From Cannabis sativa (Eukaryota > Streptophyta > Magnoliopsida > Rosales > Cannabaceae): 64,000 nucleotides of DNA. The DNA lies in NCBI RefSeq assembly GCF_029168945.1, contig NC_083605.1, positions 75,844,969-75,908,968 on the forward strand, given 5' to 3'. A program made the position numbers and the translations under genes. Below the pieces are notes generated by a model. It had not been told where the DNA came from. It saw only the letters and a list, made by a program, of their open reading frames with translations, and made no database searches. How positions within the stretch are numbered: the first letter of the stretch is position 1; each line of letters opens with the position of its first letter. Of the stretch, positions 36,591 to 47,060 are shown piece by piece.

Positions 36591-37259
36591 AAAGTTTTTT
36601 TTTTGTCTAAATTAAAAAATAATGTAGAGAGCAAATCATAGAAAGGTTTTAATTAAAAAAAACATGTTATGGTGTATGGTGAGAGTAAAGGCTATAAAGG
36701 GTATTTTTTATTGTGCTTAATTTTTTTAATAAGGTTAGGTAAGGTTTAGGACATGAGTGGCCTAAAATAGTCACCTTCTCTACATTAGATTTCATTGCTT
36801 AATTTACATGAAAAACTTTAATGTGTTGTGTCCATTCATAGGGCATATACCCTTCTAAAAAGTTTCAATCTTTTGTTTATTCATGAAAAATCAATTTTAT
36901 TAATTTCCTTTTGTTGTCATTTTGACTAAGATGCATTTTTTGATGGAGTAATGCTAATTGACTAAGTGATTAATGCAAATTGTACTAAATTACTGTGTGT
37001 AATGGCAAAGCTAGACCGAAATTTAATAGGGAACCAACACATGTAAAAATATAAAAATTATTTATTTTTATTTTTTAATTTAAAAAAAATTGGAGGTTGC
37101 TATAACACCCTTTGACCCTCTTATCTTCGTCATTGTATGTAGTGTTAGTTAGTGATCTTAGGTACCATTGGTGCTCTTTTGCACTACTCTTTCAAACGAA
37201 AGGTGCATTTTAAGCTGTATTGGACACAAAAATTGTTTTTTTTTCTTAATGAAAGTTTC
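36591..37259. other. ALMT upstream region
   Basis: AT-rich, no coding sequence recognised. It likely contains ALMT regulatory DNA and ends at the target duplication of a Cassandra solo LTR. Confidence 0.4.
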
Positions 37260-37644
37260 TGTAACGTTCCCGCTTCAAATTTTCATTGGGTCCTTATACC
37301 CACGGAATAATGGCTTTTCTACAGATCAACACGAGTGTTTTCAGCGTGCTTTGTCCTCACTCGCACGCTTCCTGAAAAAACTTCCCAGGAGGTCACCCAT
37401 CCTAAAATTTTCCCAGGTCAAACACGCTTAACTGTGGAGTTCTTTCGTGATGGGCTACCGAAAAACAAGATGCACCTTGTTGATATAGGTAGTACCAATC
37501 AATCCATTTAAGCTCTCTTCAACTGTGCAGTGCCATACCTACACAGTCTCAGAATCATCACACTTGACCTTCCCCAGGCGGTGTGGGATTGCACAGCTTA
37601 CCTGATATTTTTCCTTACGGATCACGGGACTACTTACTGTCACA
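37260..37644 (-). mobile_element. Cassandra (TRIM) solo LTR carrying a 5S rRNA-like segment
   Basis: 385-bp TG...CA sequence flanked by the perfect 5-bp direct repeat GTTTC (37255-37259, 37645-37649). Read on the - strand it contains, at about 37380-37490, text that matches plant 5S rRNA: CAGTTAAGCGTGTTTG (box A) and GGATGGGTGACCTCCTGGGAAGT (box C, unchanged). Cassandra TRIM retrotransposons are known to carry a 5S-derived Pol III promoter in their LTRs. Compared with the copy at 46463-46894 it lacks about 47 bp near its + strand left end. Only one LTR remains, so internal sequence was lost by recombination. It sits 760 bp upstream of ALMT. Confidence 0.92.
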
Positions 37645-37649
37645 GTTTC

Positions 37650-39297
37650 ATTGTTCGAAATTGAAATGCAACATTTAGCAGCTCGAGCATTTGCCACTAT
37701 CAGACTCGACCCTGATCATAAGCAGATTAAGTCTATGTTTAGAACACACTTAGCTTAAGAGTCCAATTTTTTTTTCTTTTAAAATGATACATTTTTTTTA
37801 CTAATTTTAAAAAATATTATATATATTTTTTTAAAATAAGAACCTAAAAATATTTTTGTATAGCAATATGATATTATCTCCTAATATAACTTTACTTGTC
37901 AAATCAAACCGTCCAATGCAATTAACTACCAAACCAAAGTTATATTGATAACTAAACTTACTTAACAAATTATGCAAAAACAAAAAAAACTAAAAGCTTT
38001 TCATTTTAGATTATCTTTGAGATTATAAGAGCCACTACCCTTGTAGTTTTTGATTTATTACTTATTTTGGATACCACATGTCACTAATTTATACATCATT
38101 TTTTTACAAAGAATTTATATATATATCTTAAAACTATCTCTTTCATAGCCACCAATACTCCATTGATAGAGACTTTTTGATGACCTAAAACCAAACTTTG
38201 TAACAGATTATATTTAAATGTTTAAAATATATATAAATAAATTAAAAAAAAAAAAAAAACATCAGCAACAAGAGCACTATATATGACTTAAGCCCTCTTA
38301 AATTAATTAAACACCTTCTCTCATGTACGTGGTGTACTAAATTATATTCTAATATATATTTTTTCTAAGTGGATCTTTGTTGAGTATGAATCCTCTTTAA
38401 TATGTTTCCATGGATAAGAAGATAATAGAGATTAGCTTAAATTAATTCATATTGATATATATATATATATTATATAATATAGGATAAATAACGGGTATAA
38501 ATATTCAATATTTATTGAAATAACACTTGGAAGTAACTGATAGATCTAATGATTTAAAATTTAGACCTTATATGTGTCATGTTTAAAACAATAACAAAGT
38601 TTGTAATTACGAAATAAAAAAAATTACAATTTTATAAACATTAAATTTATGTTATTTATAAATTTAAAATTTTAAGTATTTATACTACTATTTTACCTTA
38701 TAATATATAATAACATTAATATTATGTGTACACAAAATACTAATCACTATTTTAGGTGCAAATATCATTAATCAATACATAAAACACTTTTCACTTAGTG
38801 TTGTGATTCATAAACTTTTTAAGTATTTCATATTCACACATTGCCACTCATTTTATTATTGATTATGTTTTTTTAATTTATTTAACAAAAGTTTCTCTTT
38901 TTTTTTTATGTTGTGATAAGTTCATCCCACTTATTTCAATCTTCAAAAAGAGATATCAAAAGTGAAGAAAATCTATGTGTAATATTGCAAAAATTATTAA
39001 TATACTTTATTAAATATGGAAGTTTACTTTGGATTATACTGTAATGTAGTTGAATATTTAAATATTAATTACATGTGTGATTAATTATTTAAATTAAAAA
39101 TTTATTTAATTAATTTATATCTGTTTAGATATTACATTATATATATGTGATATAATTATTAATTAATAACAAATGTGGAATTGTTCAAGCAAAAAGTCAT
39201 TTCGGGTGAAAATATTAGAGAGAGGTATCTTAGAATTGTGAGGATTAATTAAAGAGTTTAGTGTGTTTAGGGGGCTAATTAGTCTTATGATTTTAAT
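37650..39297. other. AT-rich intergenic DNA
   Basis: No gene recognised. It has simple (TA)n runs at about 38456-38475 and poly-A at 38242-38260. It ends in the left target duplication of a SINE. Confidence 0.4.
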
Positions 39298-39399
39298 AAC
39301 CATCTTGAGTCATAGGTGGGTGTGTGTGTTGGAGGTCCGGGTTCGAGTCCCAAGTAAAACATGATTGTAATATATAAAAAACGCTTAAATAAAAAAAAA
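39298..39399 (+). mobile_element. 5'-truncated tRNA-derived SINE
   Basis: About 102 bp with a Pol III box B (GGTTCGAGTCC, about 39340-39350) and a terminal poly-A. It is bracketed by a 17-base direct repeat with one mismatch, AGTCTTATGATTTTAAT (39281-39297) and AGTCTTATCATTTTAAT (39400-39416). No convincing box A is present, so the 5' end is probably truncated or diverged. It is not a tRNA gene: no cloverleaf can be drawn. Confidence 0.75.
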
Positions 39400-40204
39400 A
39401 GTCTTATCATTTTAATCAAGTGGGTTAAATTAGTACTCATTTAGATTAAATTTAGGGTTAGTGGCTTAGTTGACACTTAGCCATTTAATTATCCTTCTCA
39501 TAACCTTATATTATTTTCAATACCATTTAATTAATTAATCAAAGTCAAAAGTCAAAACTCACATCCTCTCTTCTAGCAACCCTACACCACCGCCATCATT
39601 CATTTTCATTTTTCTTCACCTTAAAGATAAGTCAATACTCAATCTATTAAAGAGAAAGTTGGACTTGGATTCTTGAAGGTTTAGAAGGGATTTCTCTTTT
39701 ATTAGAGTAGAACTCGGAGTTGAATTGGATTGAATTATGCTAAAAGTAATGATATGTTTAGTTTTAGAATAGATTAAATTATTTTCTTTCGAGCACAGTT
39801 TTAAGTTCGGTCTCAATAAAAAAATAAAACAGAGCACCTAACAATATATCTTCACATACTAAGAATTACGAGATCACCCCTTTTATTTTGAGGTGACGGA
39901 AGGATCGTACCATTCAAACTTTTACTTTTATCATTTTTCTAAAAAGTTAGAGAAAATTGCAATCAATAAGAAAAAACTTCACAAGCTTTTAATTAAAATT
40001 AAATTAGAAAATAAAATAATATTATTTTTATAAACAGATTATATTTTTATAAATAATATATCATATATAATTAAATATATATTAAATATAACTAAATTCG
40101 TAATAAAATAATTTATTATATTTTTATTTAATAAATAATTGAAATACTAAATAAAAATACTTAAATAATATAAAATTATTTATGTTAAATAATAAAAATT
40201 CATG

Positions 40205-40990
40205 GTTGCTACTCGGTGCGTAGTGCATACAAGTTGATACAAGCCTCAGAAAGAAAATTGCTACTAATTCTTTTGTGTTATGGCGCAAGCTCTGGAATTC
40301 TACCACTGAAAGCTCTCAACTTGGTATAGCAAGCTGCTTCAAATTGTTTGCCCACCTTAACTCAATTAAGTGGTAAGAGGATCCTAGTTCAAATCATGTG
40401 TCTGATTTGTCAAAGAGATGAGGAAACTATTTTCCATGCGCTTATTTCCTGTTCATTCACTTCTCAATGCTGGTGGAGGCTTTTGGTTGGGGTTAGGCTG
40501 ATTGTTGCTGCTGATTTTTACAGTTAGTTTTATCAAATTTTGCAAAGATGCAATAAGGAAAAGTGTGGGGAAACTGTTATGTTGTGTTGGGGGAGGCTCA
40601 AAACGAGTTGGTTTGGAACCAAAAGTATGCTACGGCGGATGATATTCTTATCTCATCTACGAGTTGTCTTGTACAATAAAAATCAACCCAAAATAGAGGT
40701 ACATAGGCTTCATTTTCAGTTTTTAAAGCTGGTGATGGAGTTGAATTTCAAGTTGAGCCGCAGGAGTATACAATCAAGGTAACTGTTGATGCTACCATTT
40801 TTCGTGATCGAGCTGCGTTTGGTTATGGCATAGTCACTCGAGACTCTTAAGGGGAATTAGTGATGGCTAAGTCGGGCAGTTTTGCTAGTATAGACAACAA
40901 TTGGTATAAAAGAAGCGCTAAGCTAGATTAAAACTCAAGTATGCTAGAAAGTAAAGCTGGAGTCAGATTGCTTGGTAGTAATTCAAGCTA
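40205..40990 (+). pseudogene. Decayed LINE fragment (zf-RVT plus RNase H region)
   Basis: Translations in changing frames give a broken LINE tail: WRKLWNST, then CLICQRDEETIFHALISCSF (zf-RVT zinc knuckle), later TVDATIFRDRAAFGYGIVTRDS followed by a stop and GELVMAKSGSF (RNase H start). Several stops and frameshifts are present. The copy is cut at about 40990 by sequence of a PIF-type element. Confidence 0.75.
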
Positions 40991-40999
40991 TTCGAATAT

Positions 41000-41690
41000 A
41001 TTTTTTTAATAAATAATAATTTTATTTTTATGTATAATTAACATTAGATATATAAGATTTCTATACTCAGTCAAACAATGTAATTTAATTAACAGGAATA
41101 TAATTACATATTACACTACATAACCAAACACAGTTTACACATGTCCCTACAATCATATTCTCATTTTTTGAATATTCTCTATAATCATATTATTTTGAAC
41201 ATCTCGTACCAAACGCACCCTTAAGACTTGTTTTACGACATAGTGTAATATATCACATGTATAAATTAATTTATAATAATAAATCTAATTAAGACTAATT
41301 AGATTGTGATTTAATTAAAACATATTTAAATAAAATAATTATTTAAAATAATTAAAACTTTTATTATACAAATTTAAGTTCCTGCGGATCCCCATTTAAA
41401 ACTAAACAATTTTAGTTTACAAACAGACTAAATATACATCATAATATTTTGTTTATAATAATGATAATATTATTGGTATTTAAATTTATTTATTAATTTA
41501 AAAATGCTATTCAAATTAATATAATGGAAGATAATATAATTCAATCCTACCCATCTTTTCTAAGGTATTAACATTACCATCATCAAAATTAATAAGGGAA
41601 TAACATTCTAAGGCTAAACCCTCAAAACAAACAAGATAGTGTTTCACATTATCATTCCCTTACTAGCATTAACCTATTCTAAAAATGTTT
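41000..41690. repeat. Rearranged PIF/Harbinger-type element, halves in opposite orientation
   Basis: 41000-41220 matches the right half of the element at 21463-22435 in the same orientation (AATTAACAGGAATATAATTACATATTAC ... ACCAAACGC). About 41455-41685 matches its left half but reversed (ATTCCCTTACTAGCATTAACCTATTCT). About 230 bp of other DNA lie between. Either two truncated copies abut or one copy suffered an inversion. Confidence 0.7.
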
Positions 41691-44600
41691 TAATCACAAT
41701 TTTAATAAATTACAATTTTAATTAAATTTATTATTATAAATTAATGTATAAAAACACATAATTGACATTTCTAATTGATTAGGGTAATACACTATGACAT
41801 AAAATAAGTCCCAAGTGTTACTTTTATATTATTATTCGGATATAAAAATTAACTATATACTATAAACAAATATAGCATAGAAAAATATCAAAACCCAAAT
41901 GTTAATACATACACAGCAAAAATTTAATGAAATTTAATTAACCTAACCTCTAGTGGAGAACCCAATATGCCATGCACTAAAATATGTTTATTCATATAAA
42001 ATAAAATAAAATTAATACAAGGCAAATTAGGTCATGAATAGGACAATCCAATCCAAGGGTCTAAATTTTTAATCACAAATATATAAATTTATATATATAT
42101 ATATTATGGGGAACATTATTAAAGAATAATAAATGAAATCATAGGCTAATTCTCTATTGTGGTGATTTCATTTCAATGGGAACATCACTTATCAATTGAA
42201 AACTATAGACAGCTGCATGCATTATTTGAAAGGCTAATTTAGTTATCATAAAGTCTAGTTTGCACTATGTCTTTCAAAAATATTAAAATAAATAAAAGGT
42301 TTGTATCTTTTGGACTCTGTATTTTGTATTATTTTTTATTTGAACTATATTTATAAAAAATAATTTTTAGACCTATTTCATAAAAAAAAAATGAGAAGAA
42401 GAAGAAAAAAAAAGTTAAACTTTGATCTTTAAAATTGAGTTTGATCACAATAAATTTTTAGTATAACTAGATTCAAAAAATTCATTAGCTAAAAAAGCCA
42501 ATTAATTAGCTCTAATTTTGACAAAATAATATAGTAAAAGTTGAGTTTAAAGACATAATGTTCTCAATATAAATGTGATTTTTGTGAGGTTAATTAAGAT
42601 TTTTGTATTTCGAACTTTAATATGTACTAAAATGTATTTATTTTAAAAATTTTAGGTCGTTAAAAAATTTTATTGAACGATTATAATTGTTAGATTCAAG
42701 GATTTTATTCAAATTTTACTAACAGATGCCCAATGTGAATGAAAGTTCAGGAGACATATTTGGTGTATGTTAAAATTCGGGAGACACAATTTAGTACATA
42801 TTAAAGTCTAAGAAGCACGAATTGGTACATCTACAATCATCATGTTAGTAAAATTGAACGAATTGAACATAAATCCTTGAATCTAACAATCTCAATAGTT
42901 TTGAGAGAATTTTTAACAACCTAAAAAATTTGAAAAGCATAATTATAAATGTACGTCAAAGTTCGAAAGACATAAATGTCAATTAACCTTTTGGTAATGT
43001 AAGTTTATTACTTCAACAAAAATCCAAAAATTAATTTTTCAAAATTTTAATTAAGTTCAAATATGTAATAGTACAAAATACAGAATGCCTTATCCTTAAA
43101 TGAGGAGTGTTAATTACAACATCTTATTCAACCTCTACGTGTGAAATCACATACTGATTTTTTTTTAAAAAAAAAAAAAAAATTATAGCGGTATTCATTA
43201 TAGTTACGGTATTATCCCTGTAAATTTTTGAAAAATTCTGAATAGTTTACAGTACCAAAAACAAAATTATTGATATTCCAGCTTACCACGCGTGTTCAAA
43301 AGATTTTAAGCGTATTTTTCGGTACGATAAATTATTCGAAATTTTTTAAAATTTTACAGGAATAATATTGTAAGTATAACAAATACCATCATGAAAAAAA
43401 AATTGAAAAAATATTTTAACATATATATTTAGACACAAATATTAACTAAAAAATTATAATAAAAGATTGATGGTAGTACTCTTCATCATCAAATTGGTGG
43501 AAAGAAAAGCAAACCTCTAATAATTTAATTATTATTATTATTATTATTTGCTAGATAATTTAATTATTTTAATTTATATGGTACTAAGCAAATTTTGACC
43601 TTAAAAAGAGGACCGTACATTTTTCTCTATAAAGTTTTAAACTAGCACACACGCTCATATATTTAACCCCACCACTAAAATTTCTATATATTATTATTAT
43701 ATATACAAATTGTCCTAAAATAAAAAAAATCAGTTAGAAAATAAAATAAAATAACATAGACATGTCTTAATCAAATTCACCCACCTCATCTCCATCTCCA
43801 AGCAAAAAGGGTAGGCACAACATAAGCTTGGTTAATTAATAATTAATCTTCTTCTAGCAACTTCATTTTGGTTAGATTAATCTTTTAAATAAATAATATG
43901 TCATATAAATATAATTTTTTTAAAATAAATTACACAATTTTATTAATAACAATCAACTAAAATTATAATTTACAATTCAATCAGGACATCTCTTTTATAA
44001 GAGACACAACTAGGATTAGAATTAAAAAAACGAGCAAAATAATCCGTCGCTTAATTCTCAGATCATTTGACAAAAAAAAAATAAATAAATAAAATTTGAT
44101 TAAAAAGATTACATCATTACAATTAACCTTAAAAATACTTATATTCAGTTTCTTCCACTACTCAGAAGACATAATAGTAAAAACTGTTGCATCAAGTTCA
44201 TTCAATCTTGTAGCTTAAACACTCAATTATTGTGTAGGGTACGTAACTGCACTACTAACAATCTCTTTAATCTCTGAGAACCATGTTATTCACAAATACT
44301 AACAGCGATTTGATGTCGAACCATCACAGAACAAAGAAGAATCAACAACGAAATAAAATAAAAGAAAACATAGCAATGCCACACAGACAAGACTAAAACA
44401 CTCAAAATTAAGTCATAAAGATAAGTCTAATCGTAATAGCAAAAATTAAATCGCAATAGCAAAACATAACCCTAACCAAGCTGTACATATATATGCCTAA
44501 GGAAGGCTAGCGAGTGGCCGAAGAAAAAAGACAATATCTTGTAGCTATAAATTTAGGAACGAGAAACTCTAATTTTTTAAAATATTAAATATTATATGTA

Positions 44601-46122
44601 AATTGGTTGTAATATATATTACTCTACTGCATTAAATAAATAAATAATATGTAATATGTAATTTTTTAAATATACCACTTTAGTGCATGTAACCAACAAA
44701 TTCTAATTTCAATTTTGGTATCTCTCTTTAATTCTATATTAACTTTTTATTTTTATTCTTGCAAGAAGAGCATAAATAATTAGCAAAAAAACAATGCATG
44801 TCTTTGTATTATGCTCAAACATACAAATTATAAAATAATAATAATAATAATAATACAATGACAAAAACAAAGTTACACATAAATTTTTAGTCACACCATA
44901 AAGAAAATTTTAAATTTTAGACATAAAATGTATTTTAGTCAACTTAATATATATATATATAATGATACATAAATAAATAATTTTATCACAATAAATAGTA
45001 ATTTTGTAGTAACAATATAGCTAAACTAAAGTATATGAAGATTTTCTTAAGAGTTAATACCATTTTGGATATTGTATTTTGTAAAAGTTATTGATTGAAT
45101 ACTCTATTTTTTAAAATGACAAAATAGTACAAATAGGACTTTAAAACTCAATTTTCAACAATCTTTTTATTTTAATATAACTTATTTGAAGATAATTTAC
45201 AGAAATAGATGTAAAAAACGTAACAAGTTTTATCATAACATCTCTATATCGAGTTATTATTAAGTTTTATTTTGATGAAAAATCAATTTATGGTACTATT
45301 TAGTTCTATTTAATTTGGAAATATTAAATATAAATTATTATTTAACAAAATAAATAATTTAATTAATAAATTTTACAAAATAGATAGTCTAATATTTAAC
45401 CTATTTTTAATAGTGAAATCTCTATATATATACAAACCTAAGCTAGCTATGTCATTATGTAACATCTCTCTCTTACTATAAATAATAATAAGAATAATTA
45501 ATTTTGTTTGAGTATAACTAGAGATATATTCTTCTACCTAATAACTATCTAGGTATATATGAAAGCATTGGTAGTGCATGGTGACCAACATAACATACAT
45601 AGTTGGGTTTTGATTTGAATCCTTGAATTGAAGCTTTTGTTTCAATAATGTTTTCCTAGATTTTTTAATGATTGAATGGTAAATATGACATCAATTCCTA
45701 GATATTAATTATTGGATTCATATATAGAGCAACTTTAACATACAACACTATTTTTGTGCTAATGTTATTTTAACACAATATTTTTTTTCTCACTTTCCAA
45801 TCACAACACAAAAAAAGCATATTGATCACTTAAAAAATAGAAATAGAATATTCTTTTTATCATTATATTATATTATTAACTCATTTCAATTATTATGTTA
45901 TATTAGAGATATTATTATGAATTATTAATAATAATGCTTTAAAAATTTAATTAATTGAAGTTAAAACAAGTTACACCTAAATTTAAATTAGGACAATTGT
46001 AAGATCTAAATTAAAAAATTATATATATTTATTAAATATATACTCTTTTTTTTTGTGGAAATGTATGTTAAATTAAAATAAATAAATTAAATTTACATTT
46101 TTTAAAAATTAGAATGTATATA
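41691..46122. other. Intergenic DNA with old repeats only
   Basis: Contains a MITE at 42588-42988 (family of 2534-2845, ends GGTTAATT), a family C near-palindrome at about 43185-43400, and pieces of the diffuse AT-rich family at 42305-42545 and 45050-45420. About 43980-44530 is less AT-biased and contains no long ORF; it may be a fragment of an unidentified retrotransposon. No host gene is seen in these 4.4 kb. Confidence 0.5.
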
Positions 46123-47060
46123 TGTAACGTCCCCGCTCCAAGCTTTCATTGGGCCCTTACACCCACGGAATAATGACTCTTATACACGAGTACGTCACCC
46201 TGACTGCCTCATGGACTGACGACTGACCCTACAGACCAACACGAGTATTTCCAGCATACTTTGTCCTCACTCGCACGTTTCCTAGAAAAACTTCTCAGGA
46301 GGTCACCCATCCTAAAATTGTCCCAGGCCAAGCACGCTTAACTGTGGAGTTCTTTCGAGATAGGCTACCGAAAAATAAGATGCACCTTGTTTTTCGGTAG
46401 CCCATCCAAAAGAACTCCACAGTTAAGCGTGTTTGGCCTGGGGTAATTTTAGGATGAGTGACTGTAACGTCCCCCCTTCAAACCTCTATTGGGCCCTTAC
46501 ACCCACAGAATAATGGCTCTTATACACGAGTATGTCACTCTGGCTGCTTCCTGGATTGACGACTGGCCCTACAGACCAACACAAGTATTTTCAGCGTGCT
46601 TTGTCCTTACTCACACACTCCCTGGGAAAACTTCCCAGGAGGTCACCCATCTCGAAATTGCCCCAGGTCAAGCACGCTTAACTGTGGAGTTCTTTTATGA
46701 TGGGCTAGCGAAAAACAAGATGCACCTTGTTGATATAGGTAGTACCAATCAATCCATTTAAGCTATCTTCAACTGTGTAGTCCCATACCTACACAGTCTC
46801 ACAATCATCCCACTTGACCTTTCCTAGGCGATGTAGGATTGCACAACTTACCTGGTATTTTCCCTTACGGATCACAGGACTACTGACTGTCATAGTGACC
46901 TACTGGGAAGTTCTCCCTCACTCGCACGCTGAAAACACTCGTGTTGGTTTGTAGGGTCAGTCGTCAATCCAGGAAGCAGCCAGAATGGCATACTCGTGTA
47001 TAAGAGCCATCATTCCGTGGGTATAAGGACCTAATAGAAGCTTGAAGCAGGGACGTTACA
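46123..47060. mobile_element. Palindromic Cassandra insertion: two partial LTRs head to head with one solo LTR nested inside
   Basis: Outer element: it begins TGTAACGTCC and ends GGACGTTACA, so both ends are the same LTR terminus in inverted orientation, flanked by direct repeat ATATA (46118-46122 and 47061-47065). The + arm runs 46123-46379; the - arm runs 46386-46462 and, after the nested insertion, 46900-47060. The turn is a tight hairpin: a 17-base stem (46363-46379 with 46386-46402, one mismatch) and a six-base loop ATGCAC. Both arms carry the 5S-like segment. See the separate entry for the nested LTR. Confidence 0.88.
46463..46894 (-). mobile_element. Nested Cassandra solo LTR with 5S rRNA-like segment
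   Basis: 432 bp starting TGTAACGTCC and ending CTGTCATA (CACA in the sister copy at 37260-37644), inserted in the palindromic Cassandra with a perfect 5-bp duplication GTGAC (46458-46462 and 46895-46899). The - strand carries AGTTAAGCGTGCTTG (box A) and GATGGGTGACCTCCTGGGAAGT (box C). It is the longest LTR copy here and serves as reference for the other two. Confidence 0.92.

Noticed and set aside
37168..37431. 87-codon open frame over the left part of the Cassandra LTR
   Set aside because: It runs across the LTR boundary and through the antisense of the 5S-like segment; a chance frame in less AT-rich DNA.
39330..39360. tRNA gene, because of the GGTTCGAGTCC box
   Set aside because: No cloverleaf, no anticodon arm; poly-A tail and flanking direct repeats show a SINE.
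46489..46761. 90-codon open frame inside the nested Cassandra LTR
   Set aside because: Entirely within a non-coding LTR; the sister LTR does not keep the same frame throughout.
46390..46890. Genuine 5S rRNA genes
   Set aside because: Only the inner promoter part of 5S is recognisable; the 5' third and the variable loops are unrelated, and the sequence lies in LTRs with TG..CA ends and duplications.
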